Shown in pieces: positions 1 through 8,381 of a stretch of DNA of 64,000 nucleotides. This DNA comes from Spirosoma lacussanchae (GTDB lineage: Bacteria > Bacteroidota > Bacteroidia > Cytophagales > Spirosomataceae), in the NCBI RefSeq assembly GCF_005870035.1, contig NZ_SWJG01000006.1, positions 184,279-248,278 on the forward strand. The letters run 5' to 3'. The translations under genes were made by a program, and so were the position numbers. The stretch's first letter is position 1. The number at the start of each line of letters is the position of its first letter. The notes under the pieces were generated by a model. The model had not been told where the DNA came from. It did no database searches and saw only the letters and a program-made list of their open reading frames with translations.

Positions 1-1
1 A

Positions 2-91
2 CGCGCCACCGAGCAGGGAGCCGACTATTTTATAGGTAAACCGTTTACCAGAAGGTCGGTCGAAATGGCTTTGCAAACCATTCAGGTTTGA
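2..91 (+). CDS. Response regulator receiver domain, C-terminal end (partial)
   Basis: Only the last 29 codons are in the window, ending in TGA. The peptide contains Ala-Asp-Tyr-Phe followed by Gly-Lys-Pro-Phe, the beta5 segment with the conserved Lys-Pro that closes a CheY-like receiver domain. The protein stops about 15 residues after that Lys-Pro, so it ends with the receiver domain and carries no C-terminal output domain. Any N-terminal domain lies outside the window. It sits 88 bases upstream of a sigma-54 response regulator on the same strand, so the two may belong to one signalling cluster. Confidence 0.7.
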   Translation, partial: RATEQGADYFIGKPFTRRSVEMALQTIQV

Positions 92-179
92 GTAACTTTG
101 TTCAAGCAGCTAACAACGCTTCGTTATTTCCTGTTAACATAGTTAGCCTTGGGCTGCCTGAGTAAGCTACTGCCTCTTC

Positions 180-1640
180 ATGGAGAAAATATTAATCATT
201 GACGATAATAACGACATATGCCTGCTGCTGGAACGGTTTCTGGGCAAACAGGGATATAAGACGGCGTCGGTGCAGCGGGGAGAGGACGGACTCGTTCTGC
301 TTCGTAAAGAATCGTTCGAACTAGTTATCTGCGATTTCAAGCTGCCGGATATTGATGGGCTGGAAATGCTGCGCCGAATAAAGGTCATGCATCCGACAAC
401 AGCCGTTATCATCATTACCGGTTATTCTGACGTACGGGTGGCTGTGCAGACGGTGAAGCACGGGGCCTACGATTATGTAACCAAGCCACTCTACCCCGAC
501 GAAATTCTTTACACTATTAAAGGCGCACTGGAACGTCGTAGCCAGTCGCTCACCCAGCCAGCGGCAACGGTCGCCAGTCCGGCAAAAGCTACCTCCACCA
601 GAGCCGCTGGTAACAAAGGCTCACTGGCCCCCGACGGCAAACGGTTTATCTTCGGCAAAAGCCGGGTAGCCGAGCAACTTCAGAAACATATTGATCTCAT
701 TGCTCCCACAGACATGTCGGTTATCATTACCGGCGAGACGGGTACGGGGAAAGAGTTTGTAGCCAACGCCATTCATCTCAAAAGCAAACGCGCCGACAAA
801 TCTTTCGTGGCTATCGACTGCGGAGCGTTGAGCAAAGAACTGGCCGGCAGCGAATTGTTTGGCCATGTAAAGGGTGCGTTTACTGGGGCCATGTCCGATA
901 AAGCCGGGAGTTTCGAGTTCGCCAACGGCGGAACATTATTTCTTGATGAGATCGGCAACCTCTCCTACGACAACCAGATCAAGTTGCTTCGGGTGTTGCA
1001 GGAGCGTAAGATTCGGCGCATTGGCAGTAACCAGGACATTGCCGTCGATGTGCGAATTATCGTAGCTACGAATGAAGATCTGCGTGAGGCCGTTCGCCAG
1101 GGGCGCTTTCGCGAGGATATTTACCACCGGATCGACGAATTCGAAATTCATCTGTCGCCCCTGCGCGAACGCAAGGCCGACATTATGATCTTTGCCGAAC
1201 ACTTTCTGGAACTGGCCAACCGGCAGCTCGAAAAGGATATTCTTGGCTTCGATGATGAAGCGAAGGAGAAACTGAAAGAGTATTATTGGCATGGAAACCT
1301 TCGCGAACTGCAGAACGTGGTAAAACGGGCTGTACTGCTGACATCGGGAGATTATGTGGAGGCCGATGTGTTACCTCACGAGATAATCACTCCTCAGTAT
1401 TTTGCCCCCGACGATACGGCAGGCAACGTTCAGGTTTCGTTTGATCCGGCCCGACCGGGTGTGCCCGTCATGAGTCAGTCGGCCGCTAACTTAAAATCAG
1501 TATCCGAAAACGCCGAGCGGGTCGCTATTCTAAAGGTACTTGAGAAAACCGGCTACAATAAAACCAAAGCCGCGGAAGTGCTCAACATCGACCGAAAAAC
1601 GCTTTACAACAAACTCAAAGCGTACGATATTCATCTCTAA
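180..1640 (+). CDS. Sigma-54-dependent response regulator, NtrC family
   Basis: 486 residues, the usual length for NtrC-type activators. The receiver domain (about 1-120) has the acidic pair D8/D9, phospho-acceptor D52 and a Lys-Pro near 101. A linker rich in Ala, Ser and Thr follows (about 125-150). The AAA+ domain has a Walker A motif at 185-192, the sigma-54 contact loop GAFTGA at 232-237, and a Walker B near 250-263. A Fis-type helix-turn-helix fills about 450-482. The protein should use ATP hydrolysis to open sigma-54 promoters after phosphorylation. No cognate kinase is adjacent; the receiver fragment upstream and the kinase at 3437 are possible partners. The ATG lies about 88 bases after the previous gene. 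The family call is very secure; the target genes are unknown. Confidence 0.95.
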   Translation: MEKILIIDDNNDICLLLERFLGKQGYKTASVQRGEDGLVLLRKESFELVICDFKLPDIDGLEMLRRIKVMHPTTAVIIITGYSDVRVAVQTVKHGAYDYVTKPLYPDEILYTIKGALERRSQSLTQPAATVASPAKATSTRAAGNKGSLAPDGKRFIFGKSRVAEQLQKHIDLIAPTDMSVIITGETGTGKEFVANAIHLKSKRADKSFVAIDCGALSKELAGSELFGHVKGAFTGAMSDKAGSFEFANGGTLFLDEIGNLSYDNQIKLLRVLQERKIRRIGSNQDIAVDVRIIVATNEDLREAVRQGRFREDIYHRIDEFEIHLSPLRERKADIMIFAEHFLELANRQLEKDILGFDDEAKEKLKEYYWHGNLRELQNVVKRAVLLTSGDYVEADVLPHEIITPQYFAPDDTAGNVQVSFDPARPGVPVMSQSAANLKSVSENAERVAILKVLEKTGYNKTKAAEVLNIDRKTLYNKLKAYDIHL

Positions 1641-1658
1641 CATGTAGAGTATATACCC

Positions 1659-1701
1659 ATAAAGAAAGCCGCCTGAATTCGATTCAGGCGGCTTTCTTTA
1701 T
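1659..1701. terminator. Bidirectional terminator hairpin
   Basis: A 20-bp perfect inverted repeat (arms 1659-1678 and 1682-1701, 3-base loop). The outer ends are AT-rich, giving a U-tract in either direction. It sits between the converging sigma-54 regulator and the outer-membrane gene. Confidence 0.9.
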
Positions 1702-1712
1702 GGAGCATTTTC

Positions 1713-2357
1713 TTAGTTGATGCTCACGCCTACCGACAGTAATCCTACACTGTTTTTTGCATTACCCAACAACGTACGGGCGGCTCCGCTGTTGGCAATC
1801 CGCTGTAGTCCCTGCTCATAGCGAGCGCCGATAAACGCTTTCCCGAAGTAAATGTTGAGTCCGCCAGCGATACCGTAATCGACCTTGTTGAAGTTATCGC
1901 GGTTGATCGCGCTACTACCACTCCCGAAGTCGCCGTTCGAATTGACGTTCGAGTTTAGCAGATAGGCAGCGTAAGGGCCAGCCTGAAGTTCTACGGCCTG
2001 ACCCAGTTTGAACGTCAGCAATACTGGCAGTTCAGCATAGTTTAGTCTGAATGTATTGCGTCCGTTAAAACCCAGCAGGTTGTAATCGGCAGAAGCGCCT
2101 TTGGTCGAGTAGAGTAACTCAGGCTGAATGGCCAGAAATTCGCCAAGAGGTGCCTGCGCAAACAAGCCCGCGTGGAAGCCGATACGCTCATTTTTGTTGC
2201 TGACACCTTGGTTATCGTAGAAGAGTGAGCTTGCGTTTAGACCTCCTTTGATCCCCGTCCTGACTCGGCCCTGGGCAAGTGCATCCGACGAGGAAGTAAC
2301 AAGACTACCAACAGCCAGTACTGCAGTAGCCAACAGTAGATTCATCGACTTTTTCAT
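1713..2357 (-). CDS. Outer-membrane beta-barrel protein (PorT-like family)
   Basis: 214 residues with a clear Sec signal peptide: Lys-Lys start, hydrophobic core, and an Ala-Leu-Ala cleavage site near residue 28. The mature part alternates short amphipathic beta strands with Gly, Asn and aromatic residues. It contains the pattern typical of the Bacteroidota outer-membrane beta-barrel family: a Gly-Gly-Leu-Asn start, then Pro-Glu-Leu-Leu-Tyr, then a Gly-Ala-Arg-Tyr-Glu strand near the end. The likely role is a small integral barrel of the outer membrane. Substrate or partner cannot be read from the sequence. It is transcribed alone, tail-to-tail with the sigma-54 regulator. Confidence 0.8.
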   Translation of the reverse strand: MKKSMNLLLATAVLAVGSLVTSSSDALAQGRVRTGIKGGLNASSLFYDNQGVSNKNERIGFHAGLFAQAPLGEFLAIQPELLYSTKGASADYNLLGFNGRNTFRLNYAELPVLLTFKLGQAVELQAGPYAAYLLNSNVNSNGDFGSGSSAINRDNFNKVDYGIAGGLNIYFGKAFIGARYEQGLQRIANSGAARTLLGNAKNSVGLLSVGVSIN

Positions 2358-2905
2358 AACGATCTAGTGATTTACGTGAAGAGCAGGTCCATGGTTAATT
2401 CAGTTGTACCGACTCATGACGGCTAATATGTTAAAATCGTGCCAAAACTCTCCTAAGCGCATGTTGAGGGCCTATCGCGTTGCATTTTACCACTTTACAG
2501 AATTTTGTTAGAGAAGGGGAACTGCTCGGTAAGGACACCTGCTGCGTAATAATCTCCCCATTTTGTAGAATATAGACAATCCTGATCTGAAATTAGAACG
2601 CATACATCTGTTCATGAATACCCCTGCTCTATATACGTAAGGGGCTGTCAATCAGGCTAAGTCTGTTAGTTCGGTATAAATACTATCGTACGGCAGGATA
2701 GGTTACGCTATTTTAATGGATGGGCGCTGCCGCGAGTTGGGCAATTTTGCTTAGTTTTGACAAGTATAATGCCGATTGCTATGCATTATACGTTACATGT
2801 ATTATGCTAGCCGACTATTGATGGCGGGTTTAAATCTGTTACAACTAGTATGCATGCATTTTACCTCTTTTTAGCACTACCGTAACAAACTACTTTACCG
2901 AATCT
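2358..2905. other. 548-base intergenic region
   Basis: This lies between two divergent genes, so it must hold both their promoters. I find no coding potential, repeat or RNA gene. A TAGTTTTG box at 2752-2759 fits the Bacteroidota -7 element, but no TTG lies at the right distance upstream, so I do not call it. Confidence 0.5.
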
Positions 2906-3346
2906 ATGCACCGTAAGCCTACCAGTATGACTATTCTGATTGCTGACGATGACCATGATGATCGCTTGTTTATGGAGCAGGCGCTGCGTCAGAATGGATT
3001 TTCTCAAACAATACAGTTTGTTGAAGACGGTGAGGAGTTGATGGAGTATCTGCGCCACGAAGGTCGATTCCTCGATCAGAACGTTCCCTGGCCCAATCTG
3101 CTCATACTTGATCTGAATATGCCCCGTAAAAACGGATTTCAGGCCTTGGAAGAGATCAAAGACGATCCTAAATTACGTCGTCTGCCGGTAATAGTAATGA
3201 CTACCTCATCGGCCGACGAGGATGTGGTGAAAACGTATAATCTGGGCGTTAATTCGTTTGTTACAAAGCCCTTCAACTTCAGCCGTCTGGTCGAGATGGT
3301 TGGGGCGCTGAAGACGTACTGGATGGACACGGTCAAGCTACCTTAA
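2906..3346 (+). CDS. Single-domain response regulator (CheY/Rcp1-like)
   Basis: 146 residues consisting of one receiver domain: an acidic Asp-Asp-Asp cluster at 14-16, phospho-acceptor D69, a Thr-Thr-Ser-Ser segment at the beta4 position, and Lys-Pro-Phe near the end. The extra insertion after the third helix (His-Glu-Gly...Trp-Pro) is typical of the Rcp1 subfamily, which works with phytochrome-like or hybrid kinases. No output domain is present. A second ATG at 2927 (Met8) lies directly before the conserved receiver start and may be the real start. The receiver-PAS-kinase protein follows 90 bases downstream on the same strand and is the natural partner. Confidence 0.9.
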   Translation: MHRKPTSMTILIADDDHDDRLFMEQALRQNGFSQTIQFVEDGEELMEYLRHEGRFLDQNVPWPNLLILDLNMPRKNGFQALEEIKDDPKLRRLPVIVMTTSSADEDVVKTYNLGVNSFVTKPFNFSRLVEMVGALKTYWMDTVKLP

Positions 3347-3392
3347 CAGAGCGGTGCTGTCCAGGATGTCAGCCCTTTCGATTGTATATACT

Positions 3393-3407
3393 GTATTAAA
3401 TTAATAC
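3393..3407. promoter_or_regulatory. Palindrome upstream of the receiver-PAS-kinase gene
   Basis: GTATTAA-A-TTAATAC is a perfect 7-bp inverted repeat around one base. It ends 30 bases before the ATG at 3437. Its size and place fit a dimeric repressor or activator site. Being AT-only inside, it could also be a chance promoter feature. Confidence 0.35.
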
Positions 3408-3436
3408 TAACTGGTTCCTGTTAACTGCTCACTGTT

Positions 3437-4915
3437 ATGATGCCGGTTGTTGCTCCCCTCGACGTTACCGAAAAGAAACATGTAATTCGGGTTCTTCTGG
3501 TTGAAGATGATGAAGATGATTACATGCTGACCCGGGCCCTGGTTTCGGCCCGGGAAAATGCTAACATCAAACTCGACTGGGTAGAGAGCTATGACCGGGC
3601 GCTGCTAGCTATTGAAGCGAATGAGCATGATGTGTATCTGGTCGATTACCGACTGGGTCATCATACCGGTATTGATCTTATTCAGGAAGCCTTTCGCGCC
3701 GGTTGCCGCGCTCCCATGATTCTGCTCACGGGGCAGGATGACCTTACAGTCGATCAGTCAGCTCTTGAACTGGGAGCTGCCGATTATCTGGTAAAAGGAC
3801 GCATCGATGCTCAGCTGCTGGGCCGTAGTATTCGATACGCCCTTCGGCAGGCCAGTGTCCTGGCCGAAGTAGCCCAGAAAGAAAATAAATACCGCTCGCT
3901 ATTCGAGCGGTCTATCGATGCCATCTTCGTGGCAAATAATGAGTTGCGCTTCCGGGATGCGAACCCATCAGTAGAACGACTGCTGGGGTACAGCCGTGAT
4001 GAACTGCGGCTGCTCAATCCCGCGCGGCTCTTTGCCGACCTGAACCACTTGCGCGAGCTGCGGTTCAACGTTCGGGAACATGGGCAGATCAAAGATTATG
4101 AAACAACACTTATTAACCGAAACGGCCGTAAGCGCATCTGCCTGATTTCGGTCTGGGCGGTAGAGGATGTGGTTGGTAAACCTGAGTGGTACCAGGGTAT
4201 TGTACGCGATATCACCGAACAGAAGCGGGCGCAGCAGGATCTTATCCTGGCCGAAAAGCTCACCATGACGGGTAAGATCGCCCGGAGCATTGCCCACGAA
4301 GTTCGCAACCCGCTGACCAACCTGAGTCTGGCTCTGGAGCAGCTCAAGGATGAATTGGATACTGACAATGAGTACGTGACCATGTTCACCGATATCATTG
4401 GGCGTAACGTTGATCGAATTGGCCAGTTGATTACGGAGATGCTCAACTCCTCCAAACCCCGTGAGCTGGACCGTAAAAAACAGGATTTCAACGCCGTTGT
4501 CAAAGCGACACTGCAGCTCATAGCCGACCGGATCAAGCTGAAACGGATGCGCCTGGAGGTTTCGCTCGCCCCCGATGATTGCACCGCCTTGCTCGACCGG
4601 GATCAGGTGAAAACGGCGCTGCTCAACATACTGGTTAATGCCGTAGAGGCCATGGAGGAAGGCAAAGGTATTCTGTCCATTAAAACGAGTTGTATTGAAG
4701 ACAACTGGGTTTGTGTGGAAGTGGCCGATAATGGGGGGGGCATTAGCGATGCCGACCGGCAGCGGCTCTTCGATCCTTTCTTTACCGGAAAGTCGGGCGG
4801 TATGGGACTAGGCCTGACCGCTACGCAGAATATCATTAACAGTCACAAAGGCACCATTGAAGTAGACAGCCAGGTAGGGCAGGGAACTACCTTCCGACTG
4901 CTCTTCCCGAAATAA
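3437..4915 (+). CDS. Receiver-PAS-histidine kinase signalling protein
   Basis: 492 residues. The N-terminal receiver (about 15-135) has an acidic Glu-Asp-Asp-Glu-Asp-Asp stretch and a phospho-acceptor in Val-Asp-Tyr-Arg-Leu near 73. A PAS domain follows (about 150-260) with its PAC-type Gln-Gly-Ile-Val-Arg-Asp-Ile-Thr end. The HisKA helix carries the phospho-accepting His at about 287 in His-Glu-Val-Arg-Asn-Pro. The HATPase domain has an N box near 397 (Asn-Ala-Val-Glu-Ala), a G1 box near 433 and a G2 box near 455 (Gly-Met-Gly-Leu-Gly-Leu). No transmembrane segment is seen, so it is cytoplasmic. The input is probably phosphotransfer to the receiver plus a PAS ligand. It ends right after the ATPase domain. 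Confidence 0.93.
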   Translation: MMPVVAPLDVTEKKHVIRVLLVEDDEDDYMLTRALVSARENANIKLDWVESYDRALLAIEANEHDVYLVDYRLGHHTGIDLIQEAFRAGCRAPMILLTGQDDLTVDQSALELGAADYLVKGRIDAQLLGRSIRYALRQASVLAEVAQKENKYRSLFERSIDAIFVANNELRFRDANPSVERLLGYSRDELRLLNPARLFADLNHLRELRFNVREHGQIKDYETTLINRNGRKRICLISVWAVEDVVGKPEWYQGIVRDITEQKRAQQDLILAEKLTMTGKIARSIAHEVRNPLTNLSLALEQLKDELDTDNEYVTMFTDIIGRNVDRIGQLITEMLNSSKPRELDRKKQDFNAVVKATLQLIADRIKLKRMRLEVSLAPDDCTALLDRDQVKTALLNILVNAVEAMEEGKGILSIKTSCIEDNWVCVEVADNGGGISDADRQRLFDPFFTGKSGGMGLGLTATQNIINSHKGTIEVDSQVGQGTTFRLLFPK

Positions 4916-5349
4916 ACCGTCGGCAAACCATCATCAAATAACTTCTGATCTTTACACAAGAGTCGCCCGCCAATTCCTCTGGGCGGAGTCGGCTTATGGC
5001 AGTGGCCTATCGCTAACGCTTAGACCCAACAGGATCTTTGTGTATCGAGCATACTCACCAGTGTTTGGGACGCTAAAGCAGTTGTCCGTTGGCTCTCAGT
5101 CTCCAGGCTAAACTGATAGGGGCTTAATGATTGCAGCTAACAGAAGCACAGAGGGATAATAAGTTGAAGATCGCTGTGATCGACGCTTGGAAAAACCCCA
5201 GTCAATTCAATTGGGTATCTGCCGTTAAGTGGTCTGTCTACAATAGTCCCAAGCAAATCCGTTAAAATATCACCTACTACTGACGCTCAACACCAGGCGG
5301 TATGGCCTAGCTTTGCTCTGTTATCAGGAGATCATAACTGCTTAATAAG
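4916..5349. other. 434-base gene-free stretch
   Basis: All reading frames are interrupted and I recognise no protein homology. It leads into the broken NTF2-like gene and marks the beginning of the degraded, more AT-rich accessory region. Confidence 0.4.
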
Positions 5350-5697
5350 ATGGACTCTCCGTCGATTTTTCGTCAGCTCGATCTAGATTTTGACGCCAGT
5401 CGTACTGACGCTGTTTTAGCCCATATGCACGCTGATGTGCTATGGCCAAAAGCTTTTGAAGGGGGTTACGTAAGTGGACACGAGGCAATACGAACGTACT
5501 GGGCAGAGTAGTTGACAGAAATTTATCCCATTGTTGAACCAGTTAACTTGATCAAAAGACAAAACGGGGCACTGGAAGTGGCGGTGTGCCAGGTCGTAAC
5601 AGGTTTGCAGGGTAAGCTGATATTCGATGGTATGGTAAAGCATATATACATTATACAGGACAGCTTGTTTCAAAGAATAGACATTGAGCTTATATAG
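5350..5697 (+). pseudogene. NTF2-like (SnoaL-type) protein interrupted by one amber codon
   Basis: From the ATG at 5350 one frame reads 53 codons, meets TAG at 5509-5511, and continues in the same frame for 61 more codons to the TAG ending at 5697. Both halves read as one NTF2-like protein: an acidic helix start, a His-Met-His-Ala-Asp-Val-Leu-Trp-Pro turn, Gly-His-Glu-Ala-Ile-Arg-Thr-Tyr-Trp, and then two long beta strands ending in a Phe-Asp-Gly-Met-Val-Lys-His strand. That order is typical of the family, whose members are small cone-shaped binding proteins or enzymes. No frameshift is needed. It is either a recent pseudogene, a readthrough gene, or a sequencing error. The second half alone could start only at a TTG and would lack the first helices. 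Confidence 0.7.
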
Positions 5698-5882
5698 TCT
5701 GACGGTAGAAAAAATTTATAGAGAGGTTACCTGCGTCAAAACAAACGTCTTAGTAAGTAAAATTTACCTTTACGTCTTTCATATCTCAGCTGGTAGTATA
5801 AATGCTTGATTTGTAAGGGCTTGGTTTCATTGGTCGTGTCGTGTGTGATATTTGAGTGGACTAATTCGCACGTCAATAATGA

Positions 5883-5896
5883 TTGTGTTTACACAA
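5883..5896. promoter_or_regulatory. Small palindrome upstream of the fusion oxygenase gene
   Basis: TTGTGT-TT-ACACAA is a perfect 6-bp inverted repeat located 50 bases before the ATG at 5947. It resembles a dimeric regulator site in form. No canonical -7 box was found nearby. Confidence 0.25.
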
Positions 5897-5946
5897 GGAG
5901 TTGAACTTCAAAAACGGATCAACAATGACCCTTAATCTTAATCAAT

Positions 5947-7833
5947 ATGAGTATCACGGCTACTAACTCCAGAATAAGAGAAGTTATTAATCAGGTTGTA
6001 CATGATCCTGAATATAAAAAAGTATCTAGTGTTCCGTTATTGTCCTTTCAGCAGATAAGTATTATTGTCTTAGCTTATCTGGTGCCTTTTTCGCTAATCT
6101 TGGTTCATATTTATTGGGGTATGCCATTACTTGTTGCATACCCTATCATGGCAATTTTTATATATACCGCTTTTACGCCGTTACACGATTGTACACATAG
6201 AGCGGTTTCCAATAACAATACGATTAATGACGTTTTAGGATCATTGTCAGGACAAGTATTGTTTCCGTTTGTAACGGCACCGGCCTTTCGCTATTTGCAT
6301 TTGTCCCATCATAGATATGTAGGAGACAAAGACCTGGACCCTGACGAGCGTATGGTGAGTTTTCCAACTCATTATTATCCAATAGGCTATTTACTGTTAT
6401 TTGTTCCAGAAGTGTATTGGGTTTACTGGATATACAACAACAGAAAAAGGATTCCTACAAAAACCAAGGCTCACCTTGCTTTTACGTTTGGATTAAATCC
6501 AATTTTTCATGCCTTCATGCTGTTGAGTCCAATAGGAACAGAATACTGTATGTATTTTTTTATTCCTTCCAGATTAGGAATTTGGATTACTGCATTCGGG
6601 TTTGCACACTCTCCACACCCAGAAGGGGTTAAGTGGAACGACTATCCCTTTCTGACTACGTTTAAATTAAAATCAAATCGACTAATACTAGATGGATTAT
6701 TGGGGCAAGAGCATCATGCTATGCATCATTTTTTACCCCACGTACCATGGTACAAATATTTCAAGGTATGGGAATTAGCCAATGGAGTCTTTAAAAAACA
6801 ATTTATACCAGAAAAAAATATTTTTAGCCGACCAGATAAACATTTCACAGAAACCTATAAATCGTACCTGATCCAGGAAGAAAAACAAACCTTTCTGGCC
6901 AGAGTTAGCCAAATAGAACAGGTAGCTACAAACGTTAAAAGCTTTACTTTCGAACCCATCGACTTGGCGAGTGTTCCTGCCTTCGAAGCAGGAGCACATA
7001 TAGATTTACATTTAAAATCAGGAAAAGTAAGATCCTACTCGTTAGTAAACGCTCCTTTTGATAGGAATAAATATACGATTGCGGTTAAGAAAGAAGAAAA
7101 TGGTAGAGGAGGTTCTCGTGAGATTCATGAGACTTTGCTGGAAGGGGATCAAATCACCCTATCTTTTCCCAAAAATAATTTTCTACTTTATGAAAATGCA
7201 GACCGTTATATTTTAATCTCTGGTGGAATAGGTATCACACCACTTATTTCGATGAGTCATCGGTTAACAGAATTAGAAAAACATTTTGAATTTTACGTTT
7301 GCGCCCGTTCAAAGGATCAGATTCCCTTTCAGCATGCTTTGGAAAACTGGTCTTTCGCGCCAAACATAGAATATTGTCTGAATGGCCGTTCAGGATTAGA
7401 TCTCTCTAAGATACTAGCTAAGGTAGAACCCAGAACTTTGATTTATGTGTGCGGACCAACTGAGTTTAACCAATGGATCAGAGAAACCGCACAAGCCATG
7501 GGTTGGGATAAAAATCAAATAAAATCTGAAGCTTTTCATGCAGGAAGTCTACAGGTTCAAACCAGAAAATCCTTTGCGGTACATTTGTTGAAAAGCAAAA
7601 AGACCATTATGGTAGCAGAAGACCTTTCTATACTAGATAGCCTTCAGCTCAATAACATAAGTGTGCCATATTCTTGCCTGCAGGGCACCTGCGGCACTTG
7701 TATAACAGATGTTACAGCAGGCGACATTGAACACTTTGATGCCTGTCTGAGTGAAGATGAGAAAATGGATAATAAGAAAATTTGTCTTTGTGTTTCGCGT
7801 GCCAAAGGCGAGTCTTTAACCCTGGATTTGTAA
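5947..7833 (+). CDS. Membrane di-iron desaturase/hydroxylase fused to a flavin reductase and a plant-type 2Fe-2S ferredoxin
   Basis: 628 residues with three parts. The N-terminal part (1-300) has hydrophobic membrane segments (about 38-56, 60-78, 143-160, 180-220) and three histidine boxes: HxxxH at 80-84, HxxHH at 118-122 and HHxxHH at 256-261, the iron ligands of fatty acid desaturases and hydroxylases. The middle (about 312-530) is a ferredoxin-NADP reductase module with the flavin motif Arg-Ser-Tyr-Ser-Leu (362-366), a nucleotide motif Gly-Gly-Ile-Gly-Ile-Thr-Pro (426-432) and Cys-Gly-Pro at 502. The C-terminus (540-628) is a 2Fe-2S ferredoxin with C577, C582, C585 and probably C613. The reductase-ferredoxin order matches phthalate dioxygenase reductase. 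The whole should pass electrons from NAD(P)H to the di-iron site in a single chain. The substrate is unknown. The gene is clearly AT-rich compared with its neighbours and lies among gene and IS fossils, which suggests transfer. Confidence 0.88.
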   Translation: MSITATNSRIREVINQVVHDPEYKKVSSVPLLSFQQISIIVLAYLVPFSLILVHIYWGMPLLVAYPIMAIFIYTAFTPLHDCTHRAVSNNNTINDVLGSLSGQVLFPFVTAPAFRYLHLSHHRYVGDKDLDPDERMVSFPTHYYPIGYLLLFVPEVYWVYWIYNNRKRIPTKTKAHLAFTFGLNPIFHAFMLLSPIGTEYCMYFFIPSRLGIWITAFGFAHSPHPEGVKWNDYPFLTTFKLKSNRLILDGLLGQEHHAMHHFLPHVPWYKYFKVWELANGVFKKQFIPEKNIFSRPDKHFTETYKSYLIQEEKQTFLARVSQIEQVATNVKSFTFEPIDLASVPAFEAGAHIDLHLKSGKVRSYSLVNAPFDRNKYTIAVKKEENGRGGSREIHETLLEGDQITLSFPKNNFLLYENADRYILISGGIGITPLISMSHRLTELEKHFEFYVCARSKDQIPFQHALENWSFAPNIEYCLNGRSGLDLSKILAKVEPRTLIYVCGPTEFNQWIRETAQAMGWDKNQIKSEAFHAGSLQVQTRKSFAVHLLKSKKTIMVAEDLSILDSLQLNNISVPYSCLQGTCGTCITDVTAGDIEHFDACLSEDEKMDNKKICLCVSRAKGESLTLDL

Positions 7834-7911
7834 TTGATAGGCCCGTGAATTAGTACACAGAGAAGGTAATTCTTTCTCAACATAGTCAACTAGTACAACA
7901 AAACTAAACCA

Positions 7912-8270
7912 CCTTGAAATTTACTACTATCCACAGTAGGCGAATCAATGATGCCCACATTGGGCTAGGCTTCAGGTTTGGCTTTTTTACGTCGGCGTTC
8001 GACCAGCCTCTATTAAGTTTCTGCCAGCTACCATCATTATGCCATCGCTTCAGCGCTCCGATTCCCGAAATAGCAATAGCAGAGTGGCCAAGGCGGTAAA
8101 TTATTAGGCGTTTGTCGCCATTGTCCACCCGTTTTGGTGACGTAAAGCAAGGTATTGAATAGAGCACGCAAGGACTATGTACGTTTTCGCTTGCCGGCCA
8201 GGATTTCCTGGATAACTTGCCCCGCCGGGGAACCGCAGGCAGAATCAGTCAGGTCTGTGGGGTATATCTT
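7912..8270 (-). mobile_element. Fossil of an IS5-family transposase (5' half)
   Basis: Read on the minus strand, frame pieces from 8267 downward give recognisable IS5-type transposase sequence in order: Tyr-Pro-Thr-Asp-Leu-Thr-Asp, then Gln-Val-Ile-Gln-Glu-Ile-Leu, Lys-Arg-Lys-Arg-Thr, an in-frame TAG, Ser-Leu-Arg-Ala-Leu-Phe-Asn, and Gly-Gly-Gln-Trp-Arg-Gln. After a frameshift it continues with Trp-His-Asn-Asp-Gly-Ser-Trp-Gln-Lys-Leu, and after a further shift with Val-Gly-Ile-Ile-Asp-Ser, the first catalytic Asp region. The rest of the gene is absent. At least one stop and two frameshifts make it inactive. I could not find its terminal repeats. Confidence 0.7.
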
Positions 8271-8340
8271 TACAAGGCTACCGGAGCGTTCGGATCAACC
8301 CATAAAATAGGCTGATTCTCTGTTTTTAAGTTGTCATTAT

Positions 8341-8356
8341 CCTATTTTTAAATAGG
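8341..8356. promoter_or_regulatory. Operator-like palindrome upstream of the DoxX gene
   Basis: CCTATTT-TT-AAATAGG is a perfect 7-bp inverted repeat ending 25 bases before the DoxX ATG. Its symmetry, length and position fit a dimeric transcription factor site. It has no long U-tract on either side and is AT-rich, so a terminator role is less likely. Confidence 0.4.
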
Positions 8357-8381
8357 TTCTTAAACTGCTACAAGACAATTT

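Noticed and set aside
2752..2759. TAGTTTTG as promoter of the receiver gene at 2906
   Set aside because: No TTG at 17-23 bases upstream and it is about 150 bases from the start, so support is too weak.
8076..8130. tRNA-like start (GCAGAGTGGCCAAGGCGG)
   Set aside because: No acceptor or anticodon stem can be closed, there is no TTC loop, and the stretch reads as transposase on the other strand.
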